The notes under the pieces are model-generated. The model was given only the letters and a program-made list of their open reading frames with translations. It had not been told where the DNA came from and made no database searches. Positions 1 to 14,305 of a stretch of 64,000 nt of DNA are shown here, piece after piece (the first letter of the stretch is position 1; each line of letters opens with the position of its first letter). The translations under genes were made by a program, and so were the position numbers. The DNA is from Lucifuga dentata (taxonomy: Eukaryota > Chordata > Actinopteri > Ophidiiformes > Bythitidae), in NCBI GenBank assembly GCA_014773175.1, contig VXCM01000158.1, positions 188,207 to 252,206 on the forward strand, given 5' to 3'.

Positions 1-1433
1 CTGCAGCCTCAGAGCAGCAGGTTTTATCCGATTCCATTAAACTGTAAAGCTACATGTAGCTGTATCAGGTTACTCTGAAGTCATACGCATTTTATTCCCT
101 CATTTGTTTACTTTTAATATGGAAAGTGAAACTTCCCACAGGACCAAATCATCTGTGTGCATGTGGATGAGATAATGTTTTTACCAACACTCATTTAATT
201 AACAGTGGTTTGTTCCAAACTCATTATCTTCCAGTCACAACCTGCAACAACCCTTTTGCAGACATAAACTATGATGATAAGCTCATGTTTAGAATTCCGC
301 TATTTACTTATGAATTTTTCAGTGTGGGAGTATTAAGGGCTTACCAGCATGGCTGAGTAATCCTGCTGTCAGCAAGAGAAGAGGGATGTGTGTGTGCTCA
401 GATTAGCCTTATCCATCCTCTAGCTGTCAGTACAGACCGCCACAGTCAACAGCATCCTCCAGCCATATCTGTAGTCAGGATTAATGCTATTTCCCCTTGG
501 GGTCAAAGGTCTTATAGCTTCTTCTTTTCAGCTTCATGTCAGTTTTCTTTTTATGTGCTGTGTGTACCGTGTCTCTCAGAAAAAGTTAAGATGACTTCAT
601 AAATGGAAAAAGAACCCCCCAAAAAACAAGCTCAGCACACAAATCTAAAATTCCTTCAGGGAATCAAAATGAGAAACGAGCATCCCTCCAGATGTATGGT
701 TTCCACTGTGTAATTGCAATTTAATGACTGTCTGTTTGTGCCTATGATTAAAATGCAAACTTATTGGGCTATCATTAAGCTAATCAAAAAGCTTGTGTGA
801 TCTAGTACAGACAGGCACTTAACTTTACCACTGCCAAGCATAATCAGATTTTATGAATGAATACCAGACAGTCAAATTGCTGGGAAATCCAACTCAGTGT
901 TTGTTTGTGTATGTGTTTTTTGAACCAGAAAATAAATTGAAACAGATTTGTTTACCATTTTTAATCATTAATTCATTCAGTTTGAAAGTATCTATTGCCA
1001 GTGGGTTTAACTGCCTTACGCTTTGTGTTCTTTGGTGCTGTTACTGTGGTATCCATGACCTCAGTATCTACACGTAACTGCAGGCATTAATATTCTCATT
1101 AAGGCCAGAAAGCGTATGTTTCATTATGCATTTCCACAAATTTAATAGTTGTTTTGTTTTTTACTGTTATACTGCACCCGGCTGTAAAACTTTAGCAGCA
1201 TGTAGTTCTTCTAGAGTACCAGGGTTTGCAATGTTCACTTGTTAAATAAGATAATAAAATAGCTGAAGGAGAAAATTCGTCTTGTGTGAGGGTAGGATTG
1301 AGCATGGGATCGATAGATAGTTGTGATGTCTGCAGTGATGCAGATGCTTGTACTGGGCTGTCATGCTAAAGAGAGCTGAGCCTGAAGGTGAAGCTTTCAA
1401 TTTATCGGTCGGTCAACATACAAACCCTCATCT

Positions 1434-1890
1434 GTGGTCATAAACTATGGTGTAAAGACAGAAAGAATGGGATCTCAGTTACAAGCAGTGAAAATGTGTT
1501 TCCTCCGTAGAGTGACAGGACTCACCTTTAGGGATAGGGTAAGGAGTTTGGACATCAGGAGGGAGCTCAGAGCAGAACTGCTCCTTTCCATTGAAAGGAG
1601 CAAACTAAGGTGGTTCAGGTATCTAATTAGGATGCCTCCTAAACTCCTCCCTGAGGACATACTCCAGGCACGTCCAACAGGTAGGAGACCACAGGGCAGA
1701 CCCAGAATATGCTGGAGGGGTTATCATATCCCATCTGGCCCTGGAAAAAAGCCTTGGGATCACCCAGAAAGAGCTAGAGGATGTGGCTAGGGAGAGATCT
1801 GGGCTGGGCTACTCTGCTTAGCGTGCTGCCTCCACTACCCAGATCCAGATAAGCAGTGGAAAATGGATGATTAGATCATATGTTGATGGA
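1434..1890 (+). mobile_element. non-LTR retrotransposon 3' fragment
   Basis: Plus-strand frame with CFLRRVTGLTFRDRVRSLDI, then SIERSKLRWFRYLIRMPPKL and PTGRRPQGRPRICWR. This is the widely repeated distal part of a fish LINE reverse-transcriptase polyprotein (RLRWFGHLxRMP / GRRPRGRPRxRW). It decays into a non-coding tail with GATGGATGG-type sequence. 5'-truncated and inactive; the clade cannot be fixed from this fragment. Confidence 0.8.
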
Positions 1891-2374
1891 TGGGTGGGAA
1901 ATTTATTGAAATTTATTGAAATTGAAATTTAAATCTTAGGTATATTTATTTAGCACAGGACCTATTTTATACTGATATGGAGACCTTTTATTGAAATTGT
2001 CTAATAAAGTAAATGATAGAGCTAAAGTCAAGACCCTAATAATCTGCTTGCACCTTGTTATTTTAATGACGACATCGATATAAAGTATATAAGATTAAGT
2101 AAATCTTTCATCTGTTCAGTCCGTCCTAGTTGATGCCACTTGTTGGAAGACTGAATTACAGTGGTCAATGTAACAGATTTTCTAGCTGACTTTTATATGG
2201 TATTTAGCAGGCAACTAAATTATGGGTTTAAGCACAAGTTGGTACTGTGTTGGTACTATGTTGTCTGGCCAATGTAATGTTAAAACCCAGCACAGGACAC
2301 CAGCAGTTCTGCATTAAGCTAAGAACTGGCAGTAAATATGTGTGTTGTTCCAGGATTTCAGTCTTCCAATACAA

Positions 2375-2446
<72 letters not shown>

Positions 2447-2507
2447 CATCCATCCATCCATCCATCCATCCATCCATCCATCCATCTATCTATCTATCTA
2501 TCTATCC
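2375..2507. repeat. (TATC)n-(CATC)n-(TATC)n microsatellite
   Basis: About 133 bases of tetranucleotide repeat with an internal switch from CTAT to CCAT units and back, followed by a short GATA run in inverse sense. Confidence 0.95.
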
Positions 2508-4944
2508 ATAGATAGATATACACCAGGTAAATATACACAGGTAAATGTCATCACCATGAAATGAAAAGAAATGTGATTAAATTAATAATATACTGTAAAT
2601 AATATGGTGAAAACCTAATTACAGTAAAACAATACAGATGAAGCAATACAGTTCAATGAGACTAATGAAATATATCACAATTAAATTACACAACTTTGAA
2701 AAATATTGCAAAAATTGCAGAGCAATCTTAAAGGTACTACACTTGAGTATACTGTGTATCTATACAGTGCTTAATGGAAACAAAGTGGAAAATCACACCA
2801 CCAGGAGCTGTGACAGACACTTTGGATCAGAGATATGAGCTTTTCACTCTAACTGGTCTGTGGCTGCTGCAGCAGCAGAGAAATAGACTGTTTATACTGT
2901 ATTGTTCCCAGTGCTTAGCCACCAAGACCAAAGAATCTGGCCTCTTCCCTAATAGGCTGCAGATACGGTGATTTATAACATGCAGCAAAATAGGTGACAA
3001 AGAGTGAGAGAGAGAGGTCGATTTTACAATGGGAAGCTGAATAATGAGATGAATAGTTCCATGGTACTACAACCAGACCTGTGCCTGCCTGGCTGTCAAT
3101 TCTGCATCTCCTATTTCCTGCCATTTTTTCTCTCTCATCCTCCACCTCCGCCTCCTTGTGGAGCATTGCTTCATCTCTCTCCTGTGGGAATAATTTGGAA
3201 TGTGCAGACAGGTTTGTGATGGAGCTGCTGTTTTGGCTGATTTGCCAAAGCTTCTTACTGAAAGCTTTGATGACCGATGATGTGTTTCCTATTACTATTA
3301 TAATACAAACTCAATGTGTGTGTCTTTATCAGAAGTGTTAAATACTGCTGTTGAATAAGGGTGTGTATGCATGTTTGTGAGTTGGGTTGCATGGTATTTA
3401 AAATTACATGTGATGTTTTTATAACAAAGCTTTTACATTCATTTTGCAGTACTTGAAAAATAATTTAATAATGCAAAACAGTTTGTCAGAATGTGATTTG
3501 CATCCTCTCTCAAGTAACTGGCTTTGTTTTTTTTCCCCCCTTTTATCCTTGGGAAATAAACAGCTCCTTGTGATATTGACATTGCAAAAGTCAATATTGC
3601 CATTTCAATATTTTTTTCTATTAATTGAGTTGCTCTTGTGAGGGGACATAGAAATTATTTATACTCCAAGTCAGTTTTGTTTGCTTAACTGGCAGCTTCT
3701 CTCCCTCCGGGAAGATGCACACTTGCCCCACACCCACAAACCAAATTCCCTTTCTCTTTGCCATCAAGGCCTATCATCAAGGTCTCAGCTTTTGAAAGAA
3801 AGAGAGAGACAGCCAGACAGACAAACAGACAGATAGATAGACAGACAGATGTAGAGACACAAGACACAGTAAGATGAATAACAGTGCGCTTCCGTCATCT
3901 ACTGACTGCCAATTTAGCACAAGTACCTACAAGCACATTGGGTGTTTACAGGAATTTGTCTATGCTCTCAAGTATATTGAAGTGTGTTATTATCAAATAC
4001 CATCAAAATACTAAGACAAAAGAAAAGCTTTTCACTCTGCTCCAGCTGAGACTATGAATAAAATAAAAGGGAATAAAATCTCTCCTTCCTCTATTTCTTT
4101 GGAAAATTCATTTTAACATTCTCCTTACAGACTTTCTAATACATATAAAATAGGGGACTAGAGATAAGAAATAATTAAAAGAATTTCCTGAACACAATAG
4201 CTCATAGCACTGGGACGTCTTTTTCATCTACATGCACTTAAACACATCTCCACATGCACACCACTCTTAAAACGAATACCCAAAGCTGTATTGTTTCATA
4301 TTTTTCATGTTACACTCATGACTCCTCCCTGCCCATATCTTTAAAATGAATTATGCAGAGCACATCAGGGTTCAGCTCATTTTCATAACAGCAATCTACT
4401 GGCAATTTATTACAATCAAGCATGAAAAATATGCTATTATCCTGCTGAAATTAATTTTTTTGGTTTAATATGTCTTGTATTTTCCAGAGAACAATGCGGA
4501 AACACATTTTTTTCTTTTTTTAAAGCTTTCGGTGTCAAATAGAAAAATGTGCATGATTGTAATGATACTGTTTCACCCTGGACTCTCATTGTGTTTCACT
4601 GTTTCACTTTTTATATCCATATCTTTATAGACACTGGCATACACTTGCTTAATGAAAGCTGTGATTCCAGCTCTCTTAGCAGACTATAGTTATTGTGATA
4701 TGTTTAAAGCATTGTTTAGAATGACAAGAGGGCTTGGCTGATATTATAACTATTGAATTAATTTATTACATCAAATTCTGTCTGCAAACTTGATTTAGTT
4801 CCATTACCACACTGAACTCAATGCTTGACGTTTGCCATGGTGGTATTCTGTTTGTTTCTGGACCTTGTAATCATGCTAGGTCTGTAAAGATGATCTGAGT
4901 TGACTCTTTGACAGCTGACTGCAACAGGGCCACTACCAGAATAA

Positions 4945-4973
<29 letters not shown>
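4945..4973. repeat. (TG)n microsatellite
   Basis: About 14 uninterrupted TG units. Confidence 0.95.
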
Positions 4974-4976
<3 letters not shown>

Positions 4977-5689
4977 GGTCAGTTTTGAAAAATTACAAAT
5001 ACCACCTGTTATTATGTAAGTGGAACATTTCTGTCTGACCTCAGGAAAATAATAAATCTGAAACCCTAGACATTCATTATTTAGTATAATTTTGTTTAAA
5101 TGTGTATATGTCTGTTCCTTAAATAAAATATTTTCTAGGAAAGGCCCTCATCCATTTAACTTGAAATGGGCCTGACAACTGAAAGCCATGCTTATAACCT
5201 TTATAAAATATAAGTAAACAGATAAGACTCATGACACTGGATAAATTGTCAGTAAATGTGGAGTAAATATGCTCCAGACTTTCTGTGATCAAACATTGTT
5301 AGCACTGATGAAATTACAAGGAGACAAAGGAAACTGAGCTACTGCTATACTACAGGACATATTCAAGTTCTTGTAATAAAATAAAATGATGACAAAACAT
5401 CAGTATCTGAACAAATCTGACGAGAAGAAAAAGCTTTATGTGAGCTGGGCTTGTTGGCACCAACAGTATATATTGGCGCTGTGTTTTGCAGCTGAATGAA
5501 TGAAAGTGTGCTGTCCTACACTAATACATAAATTGCCTCAGTTACTCAGTGCTCCTATGTTTTGATTTTAAGCATATCCACACAATGATGGCTTGATATT
5601 CCAGCAGGAAACCCCATAACTGTTCAAAAAAAAAAAAAAAAAAAANAAAAAAAAAAAAAAAAAAAGATTTGCAGTTATTATCACCTCTT

Positions 5690-5880
5690 ATTATCACCAC
5701 TATGTTTTTTGCCTGTTTATTTGTTTGTTTGTTGGCTGAATTATTCAAAAGGTTACAAACAGATTTTGATGAAACATGGTCAAAGGTTGGGGAATAGCCC
5801 AGGGAAGAACCCATAGATTTCCTAATCTGGATCTAAGAATTTTTACTGTAAACTGATATCTTGACATTGCACAATACAGC
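5690..5880. repeat. dispersed repeat, family A copy 1
   Basis: TTTGTTTGTTTGTTGGCTGA, then ATTATTCAAAAGGTTA, GATTTTGATGAAACATGGTC, GAAGAACCCATAGATTT and ggatcta. The same blocks recur near 59725 and 63395, so this is a multi-copy element; class unknown. Confidence 0.65.
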
Positions 5881-6243
5881 ATTTTTCAAATTTATTCTCA
5901 ATTTCTTAAAAAGTAACCAACTGTATTTCAATGAAAAACAATTATTATATTTATGCTATGACATACTATCAACGGATGCAATTTGGTACCAATCTGGATA
6001 CATTTTAAAAGCCGTTGTTGACAAATAAAACAATTAAGTATGACTGTAATTTTTTCTTTCTCTTTATACCTGTATATTATTAGAACAAGACAACATTTTT
6101 TCAAGGTTTGTTTGGCATTGGCAGACACATACACTTTAATGAGTGGCCTTCTAGTTTGATGGAGCATTTAATGGCATTTAATGGGATCGTTCCCCTCCAG
6201 CATGCCATTTTAGCCTTAAAGATAAATTATCGTGAAGCTACAC

Positions 6244-6303
<60 letters not shown>
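6244..6303. repeat. (GATA)n microsatellite ending at an N
   Basis: About 15 GATA units stop at a single N (6304) and switch to a 22-base T run, which suggests a sequence join in the repeat. Confidence 0.93.
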
Positions 6304-7910
6304 NTTTTTTTTTTTTTTTTTTTTTTGAGCTGTATCATTCATCAAATCTCATCATACATGGGTGCATTTTCAAACGTAAATCAAGCATGTCTGATTGTAC
6401 ACTAGAATGTTGCTTTCAGCTGGGTAGTTTATTGCAGCTGGCTGTAAGCAAAACGGACCTTTTCTTGTTCAAATTCCAGGCTGGCTTTGCATCGTCTCAT
6501 TAAATATTCAGTTTGTGAAGAAGGAAGTACTTCTTGGGACTCCATTTCAAAATGTTATCCCAGTGGCTTCCAAGCAGAGCTGGCTAATTATAGGTTCACT
6601 GAATTCATTTGGAGTGAGTGGATTGAGAAGCTCAGATTCTTTGCTGGACTGGTAATTGGACTGATGGTGCAATCTCACCCATCCACTGTTGATGTTAAAA
6701 TGATGGTAATTCCCTCTCCTTCTCTGGATGTGACTAGTATGTGTGCATTTCTCCCTAGTGAAAACTACATATCATGGGATGTGTTTTGTCTATACTCACA
6801 CAGTATGTTGCTTATGTGTGGGTCAGTGTTTGGGTGGCTAATGCCACAGTGTGACAACTAAAGGCTTATGGGCTGTGATATCTCAAACTTTCAATAAATG
6901 GAAACACACCATGCAGTGTGGGTTTGCAGACATTTCTCTTTGTATTATAGCATATGCAATGAGAAATGTCTTTGTTACAGGACTTGTATCAAAATGTCTC
7001 CAGGCAATAAAACCCACACACACTTGCTTCATATTATTTTTGTTATGTGTGAGGAGCATCTCAGCATGAATGATCGCTTAATTGACAGCTGGTTCACTAG
7101 CTGGATCCCTCAGACACATGAGGAAGTTTTTACACTAATAGCCATCGGACACCTGCGCATCTTGTCAGTTTTTCGTTGCGGTCTGTTGACAGTGCATGTA
7201 GAGATAGCAAGTGAGATGTAGGAGTACTGTCACTTTGATGTCCTATATTCTCGCTGTCGCATTTTCACACTCTCTCAACAAAGTGCCATTTATAAATCAA
7301 GTACGCCGAAGCCATGAGGTGTTTTTGTTAGGGTGTGAGATCTGTTATGTGGAATTAGAGAATTATGAAAATAGTTGTGGAGGTTTATTTACTACTAAGA
7401 AATAAGATTCTCAGAAACTGATTAGAGATATTATATTTCCCCTATGCTTTATAAGGGTTTAATTAATATTTTTCAGACATTAGACCAGTTATGTGTATTC
7501 CTTTTGCTATGAATTGTGTCTAGTGTAGAGTAGTTTCCTGTATTCCAGTTCACTTGTATGTCTTTAATATATTTTCATAAACCCCTTGCTTTTTTAATCT
7601 AAAATGCATAGTTCAATGTTTTTTTTCTTTGCAAGTGTTATCATTTTAATAACACATGCGAAGTACAAATAACTGTAAAGTTGAAATAATTCATATGCAA
7701 TATACTGAACCCAGACAAAGTAAGTGCAAATATTTTTCTTCAGTTCTTTCATATTCCCTCCTCTCTCCTTTCTTTATTTTCTTCTGGGTTTTGCTTGTTT
7801 GACTAGAACTTGGCCTTCGGTCTGCTTCTCTTCACCCTCTCAATCTGCTGCTGCTCTGTTGGCATTGATTATCTCAGACCTGAGGTATTCTCTCTCCGAG
7901 GACCCAGTGC

Positions 7911-7972
<62 letters not shown>
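7911..7972. repeat. (GT)n(GA)n compound microsatellite
   Basis: About 11 GT units run directly into about 20 GA units. Confidence 0.95.
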
Positions 7973-7975
<3 letters not shown>

Positions 7976-10900
7976 TGTTTCCCCATCTCTAGCTCTGCTG
8001 CATGCTGAGAAGGCAGATATCTCTTGTGGTTCTCTAATAGAGCAGATACTGTTGCCTGCATTGCATTGCCATGGGGGATGGAGGGAGTGTTGGATAGCGG
8101 AGTAAGATAGAGAGAAAGTAATAGGGGAGAGAGCAAAGGAGTACGGTACCCGCCCCTTACTCTAATATATGAATGAAATCCTATCTGTTTGATTAGTCCT
8201 TTGGCTCCATTGTTCACAAACCCTCCTAGTTTAAGGTAATTGAAATTTATTTCCTTAGAAGATATCATAGGAATGTACTGTGCACACACAAGTAAAAACA
8301 GGACCTTGTATGTAATGTTTCTTTAAGGCTAAACCCACCTCTTGAAGTATACATTTTGTTTGTTTGTTTGCATATTTTGTTATTTCCCCCCTATTTTCTT
8401 GTAGTATATAGACTATACTTTCAGGGATCATTTCTATAGTTTCTAACTTGAGAAATGTGTTTCTAAAGTGATTGGTCTAAAGACTAGTGGGGTGTATTTA
8501 TTGAATATTTTCAAAGTTGCCAGCTTTGAAGTGGTTCAGTATGTATTTTGCACATTAAAGCATTGCAAAGAATGGAAACAAGAACAGGTAAGTTGTATAA
8601 TTCCCTTTAACATTGATAAGACATATTTCTACACCACTTAATTTCCACTTTAATCCTCCTTTAACAACTGTATTGTAGTTCTATATAAATGCACTGGGAA
8701 TAGAAATGTAATCATAATGGATTCCTCCCCGGGTATGAGTGTGGTAAGGAGCAACACCACAGCGAGATGACTCGGGTATCAAATTGCATCAGGGTGGAAG
8801 AAGTGCAGGAAGCTTCACAGTTACATGAACACACAGGATGGGGTGTGTGTGTGTGTGTGCTGTACGTTGTTTACAGTATACGCACTCTGCTATGTTTAAT
8901 AGCCCTGCCCCCCCGTAGCTTCCATTTGGTTTCTGAACAGAACAAGCTCACCAACGCAGGGACTTTAACAGATTGTGAATGTTAGCATGCTTCGGTGAAC
9001 GCCATTAAACATGGACCTTCACCAGAGACACCAACTGTGTCTAATCAAGGGTTTCGGTGACAAGAAATCTCACTGTTTCTCGCTTTGTAGATTACTGTAA
9101 GACTGCTCCAAAGGTATTTTGGCCTCTTCCTTTTCATTCAAATCTCAGAGCAATTGCATATTTATGTCAAACAGAGCAGAAAACGCAGTGCAGCCAACAA
9201 CAAACCAATTAATTTGGACACATGCTGCCATATGAGACAGTTATAATTAACAAAATGGTAGTCAACCATGGCTGGAGAGAAAACCTTGGTGTAACGTTCA
9301 GCTCACTGATTAGGTGTTGGATGTGGAGATGTTAATGTCACAGAAAATGAAAAATGATAATTATCACTGACCTCAACTTAAGCTTGATTTCCTCCTTTTC
9401 ACATTTATTAGTTTTCAGGAGTTTATTCTTCAAAAACAAAAGTAACTCTTTCCAAAGACAAAGAAGAAAAGGATTTCATTTGATTCCATAATGCCTTCTC
9501 AGAAAAAAAAAGAAAAAAAAAAGTTACCCTTATCCCTAACTGCCCTCTCTCATTTCTTCCTATTTGGATCCAGATATTGCTGAGTCTGCTAAGGGGGAAG
9601 ACAGCTGGAGGGATTACAGTTCGTAAATTATATGCTATCTATCCATAATTTGCAATGGATTTTACTATTATTCATACAGAGTTTAGCTGCACAAAATGTC
9701 TTAACCACTATCACATTACATAGCATATTGCAATCTGTATGCTGTGAATTCAGTATTTAGAACTAAATGGCACATTTGAGATAAAGAAAACTTACAAATG
9801 GTAAAAATTACCAAACTCTGTTACAGCTCTTTTCCTCAGATGAAACACATAGAGAATATTATACAGAAATGAAGGATGCTGTGGCCTTAAGTTGCCAAAT
9901 GGTCCTTTGTTTGAGGTCCTTTGCTATCAGTACTAGCAGGGCATCCTTGAGTAAAATAATAAAATATAAACAATGGAGACATGACCTAAGCTCAGCACTG
10001 AAATAACAAAATTCTTCGTTGTTAAAGTTTGGTCCCATTTAAATTCACTTCACATTCTGCACTGAAGCCAGAGGTGATTTTGTATTTTTGATCCATGGGT
10101 CCTAGCTTTCCCATACCAAACTGCTCGGCATTTATGCTGTGCAGTTTTCTTTTATAGTATCATGTAAAATAATGTCTACAGAATCTCAGGAGATGATGCA
10201 CCAGACAGCGGCACAGTTTAAGAGTTATCAAATATGAACTCTAACTTGTGAGAACAGCTTTCATCACTAGAAACTGAGTTCTTGAATTTCTCAATTTGCA
10301 TAGACTTCAATGAAATTAAATGACAGGCAAAGTGAATATTCATAAGGCATGCTGCAAGAGTGATGCTGTCCTTAGTGTTTGCATTCTTTAGTTTTATCCT
10401 TCAGTGCACCTGCAGCATCTTCCTAATGCCAGGACAATATGTTGTTAACCATCCCTGTTGGTTTTAAAATAATCTGTTTAGCAATATGTTCAACCTGCTT
10501 CCTCCTGCTTCTTGTCCATCAGTGAAGCAGTACACATGGTGCACCAACTGAACCTGAACATTTTCTTTGCACTGCTGCTAAAACCAATTAAATAAAGAAA
10601 TCAACTGATTACAAAGCTGCTGATCTCCCCCCCTTTAGAATATGTATTCAGGTGTGTAGTTGTATATGCATGTTATCAAGGGCAAGTTTAAGAGCTGATC
10701 AGATGGGAATGTGACATATTCTGTGTTTGTGTGTGTGTGTGTGTGCGTGCCTGTCTGTTAGCATATGTGGAAGACACTATCTGAGAGCAGCACTAATCCA
10801 TATGGACGCAACACTAATTAAATCCATCGGCTCAGCCATTCATGCCACTGGCTGCTTGGCACGGAGTTAAAAAAAAATCAGTTTGTGTTCTGTCAGGTAA

Positions 10901-13269
10901 CACAAAAAAACAGTGAGGAGAGTAGTATATGTGTGTATAAGAGAGCAAGAGACTAGGGGTGTGTGATTGAGACGATGAAATGAGTTTGTTTGAAAGAGAG
11001 AAAGGGAGTGAGCTTATTCAGTCAATGGACTTCAAAGAACGGGTTATTAATTCTAGTCTAGTGTATGTGTGTGTGTTAAAATGGGACTTTCAGATTGGCT
11101 GCTGATGATATGGATGTCTGTGTAAGAGGCAGGTATGTCAACAGGGTTAATAGTTGAGTGGGCGTTGTGTCATGTGAGGCCTGCTGGATTGCTGAGACAG
11201 ACTGGCAGGCTGCTTGGGTCCCCTCCAATCCAGTGAGTGCCTCTCTCAGCAATTTTCAGGCCTTATCGAATCTAAATGGTATAAATTTATGCTCTCCCTG
11301 CCCCCTGACTCCATCCCGCCCTCTCGTTTTCCTCCAGCATACAAGTGGGGACCCAAATTTATTCTGTGAGTTAGAGGTTGTGTCCTTCCATGTTGCTTTC
11401 CAAGAGTGTTTAGTGGAGAATCGTGCTTTACCTTGTGTGTGAGTGAATGTGAACGCATGAAGCCACTTGTCTGCAATGCTTCTATAATTGTCTGCTTAAT
11501 CTGTTATTCCCAGTTATGTCATGGGGAATGTGCTGCTGATGTTATTTAAGGATTGTATGCTTGATTAGACTGCACTGCTTGGGAAGGCTAATGTGTTAGT
11601 TTATTGGTGTTGCATTAACAAGATAAAGATTTATCGGTGGCAGACCAGCATGTGTTCTGTGCTCCACACAACCGATGGATAAATAAATGGAAATTGGATT
11701 TATTTGTCACTGCCAGGAGTTGCCTGGGATGCAGGGCACCTGTGGAGTTCCAGCCCCAGCAGAGAGGTGACGTTTGTCAGTGTCAGCCCCTTATCGGATC
11801 GTCCATCACATTTGCCCCTGTAGGCCTGTTCCAGCCCCGCGCACACACACTCATATGTTTAAATGTACACTATACTCCAATATTTATCTGTACTGCCATT
11901 AAGGCAAAAACGCAGAGTAAGACATATACAGTCCATGGATGGAATTAATGTGTTTTTGTTATTTGCTGAATATAGATGACTTGTTGCTTAATTTGTTGAT
12001 GAGGAAAACTCAGCCAGGTGAGGAAATGCATGCAGAAATGCTTGAATGAATCAACTTACGCCAACATTGATTAATTAATTAATGTCAATTGTGATCTGAT
12101 TATGGTGTTTATATGATGTTTAAAACAATCCATTTATTGGAGTAGAATAGAAGTTTTAATGTGCCACGTAAACTTAATGACTCATATTCCAGGCTCACCC
12201 TTTTCAAAGATAAAGGAACAAGTCAGAGAGCTACTCCTCTGTTTGACCTCCCACTGTCTGAGCTCACACTTTCTGCAAAAGCATATCACGGGTTGAGTTC
12301 TTTGCTGTAATGAAGAGCTGCATGAGGCTGGCCAATGATAATATGAGGTTAGAACACCGTAACCACATCCTGGAACAGCTGCACAGTCAAACCACATTAT
12401 TGTTCAGTTTTCAATGAACCACAATCAATGTTTTGCCTTGCTGTAGAAATCATACTTTTTGCATTTTAATTTGTGCAAGATGCTTTATACTATTTTTTTT
12501 TCATCAGCATGAGTTCAGTTAAATACAATAGTACATTGTTGACAAATTTAAAAGGAACAAACACATGGTTGGCAGTCATGACATGCATTTCAACATCTGA
12601 AAAGATAAGATGTGCTGATATAAGCACACACTAAGATGCTCATTCAAAACAAGCGAGATAAATACTCATCAATTAAAAAAGAGAAATGTCTCAGATTGGC
12701 CTACAAAGTGTTTGTGATGTAAAAGGTGTGCTTATAATGGTATTTTTATTGTCAGGAATACTCACAATAAAATAGTAATTAAACCCATTTCGTCAAAGAC
12801 ATTTCCTGTCCTGAAGGTGTGGCATTAAGGAGCTGTTTTCTGATTTATTTGCACTTTTTTTTTTTTCCCAAAATATATTTTGAAATAACAATTATTACTA
12901 CTGGATTTTGCTAACCTTTCATACAACAACAAAAAAATATTTATGAAAAAGAAGGAAGCTAATTTGTGATTGTATTACTATATCTCAAAACATATTTTTG
13001 TTGTTTCCACAAGAACATTGCAATGGTATGTATTAGTCAGTTCATAATTTGTTAAGCACATTTCCTCTGTAATTTTCTCAGAGGATCCAGATTTTGGCAT
13101 ACCACAGGGAAAATCCTCCCATGCACAGTTAGCAATACGTTTCACATTACCAAAAGTAGCAACAGAAGCCTTTTTTTTTGAATAAAGAGAAACACTGAGT
13201 AGTTATTACTGAATCAGCATCATCTTAGCGACACCATGCTCTGTCTTGCAATGTTAAGAAATCTTTTTT

Positions 13270-13447
13270 AAATTCCTGGATTGGCAGCCAAATTTAATGG
13301 GTTCTTCCTGGGGCATTGCTCACCCTTCCACCAAGTTTCATCAAAATGGGTTCAGAACTTTATGCATAATCTTCTGTTAGCAAATGAATGAACAAACCAA
13401 TCAACAGATGCAGGTGAAAACATAATCTGCCCGGTGGAGGTAATAAA
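13270..13447 (+). repeat. dispersed repeat, family B
   Basis: Contains caccaagtttcatcaaaatg, ggttcagaactttatgcataa, an aaatgaatgaacaaaccaat run and a terminal cggtggaggtaataa. These phrases are typical of a high-copy teleost repeat as I remember it; class not certain. Confidence 0.55.
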
Positions 13448-13723
13448 ACTGACCACAGTGTTTGCCAAGTGTTCTCTGGGAAATATGAGCAAAAGCATGA
13501 CAACACTGACTACTTATCAATAAATACACCATAAATAAATAAATTAAGCTGTAATCTCACATATGAGATGCTAGACATTATAGAAAAAAAAGCTTTTTTT
13601 TAATGTTGGTTAGGATTTTTTTATACCTAGAAGACAGAGAGATACTGAGATGGCAGCCATGAAGCCACGCAATACTGATGTGTGGTTTACTCTGGCATTC
13701 ACAGGCATGGGATACATTAGAAT

Positions 13724-13779
<56 letters not shown>
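13724..13779. repeat. (GT)n microsatellite
   Basis: About 28 GT units. Confidence 0.95.
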
Positions 13780-13781
<2 letters not shown>

Positions 13782-14182
13782 GATAAAAAGGGAATGGTGC
13801 GGTGGAATGCACAACAGCACTGGGAAAGAAAGAGGGGGAAGCGTGGGGGTAAAAAATGAAGGGAAGGAAATCCAGTATCGCTGAAAGACATTACAGCAGA
13901 TTTGAAGCACAAGAGAAGAAAAGAACGTCGGGAGGAGCAAAGCTGTGAGAGATCTGAGATAGCTTGTGGGAAACAAAGGAGATGAGAGTAAGCAGAGATT
14001 GAAGTTGGAGACAGGAAAACACAAGGGACAAAGAGATGTGGTGAAGGGTACTTGCAGGAAAAGATAGAGAGACGAGAAGAGGTGGTGGGGGTTAGTTTAA
14101 CTTACTTTGCTTTGGTTGAGAATCAGAGTTGATTGGTCGAAAAGTTCATACAGCAAAAGTGAGGGGTGTCTGAATATTACAT

Positions 14183-14305
14183 TATGTTTAAGTCAGACAA
14201 TGTTTTTTTTTTTAACATAAAAGTAATACTACAATGAAAAAGTNTATGTTTAAGTCAGACAATGTTTTTTTTTTTAACATAAAAGTAATACTACAATGAA
14301 AAAGT
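14183..14305. other. assembly join: 61-bp direct repeat around an N
   Basis: Positions 14183-14243 and 14245-14305 are identical, including an 11-T run, with one N between them. Best read as two contig ends that overlap but were not merged. Confidence 0.9.

Larger units (their letters stand above)
1..7700. other. robo1 upstream intron, part 1
   Basis: No coding exon recognised. Because the first visible exon is Ig2, this belongs to the intron after the Ig1 exon. It holds a LINE tail near 1434-1890, a tetranucleotide repeat at 2375-2507, a GACA-rich tract near 3794-3851, a TG repeat at 4945-4973, an N-interrupted poly-A at 5627-5665, a dispersed repeat at 5690-5880 and a GATA array at 6244-6303. 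Open frames near 6487-6861 have no splice support or recognisable motif. Confidence 0.7.

Noticed and set aside
6487..6861. 124-codon plus-strand open frame in the large intron
   Set aside because: No motif, no splice sites, composition like translated AT-rich intron.
7840..8289. 149-codon minus-strand open frame
   Set aside because: Half of it is the GT/GA microsatellite translated as SLSL and THTH; an artefact.
13578..14024. 148-codon minus-strand open frame with a long TH run
   Set aside because: Length is due to the GT repeat read in frame; no gene signal.
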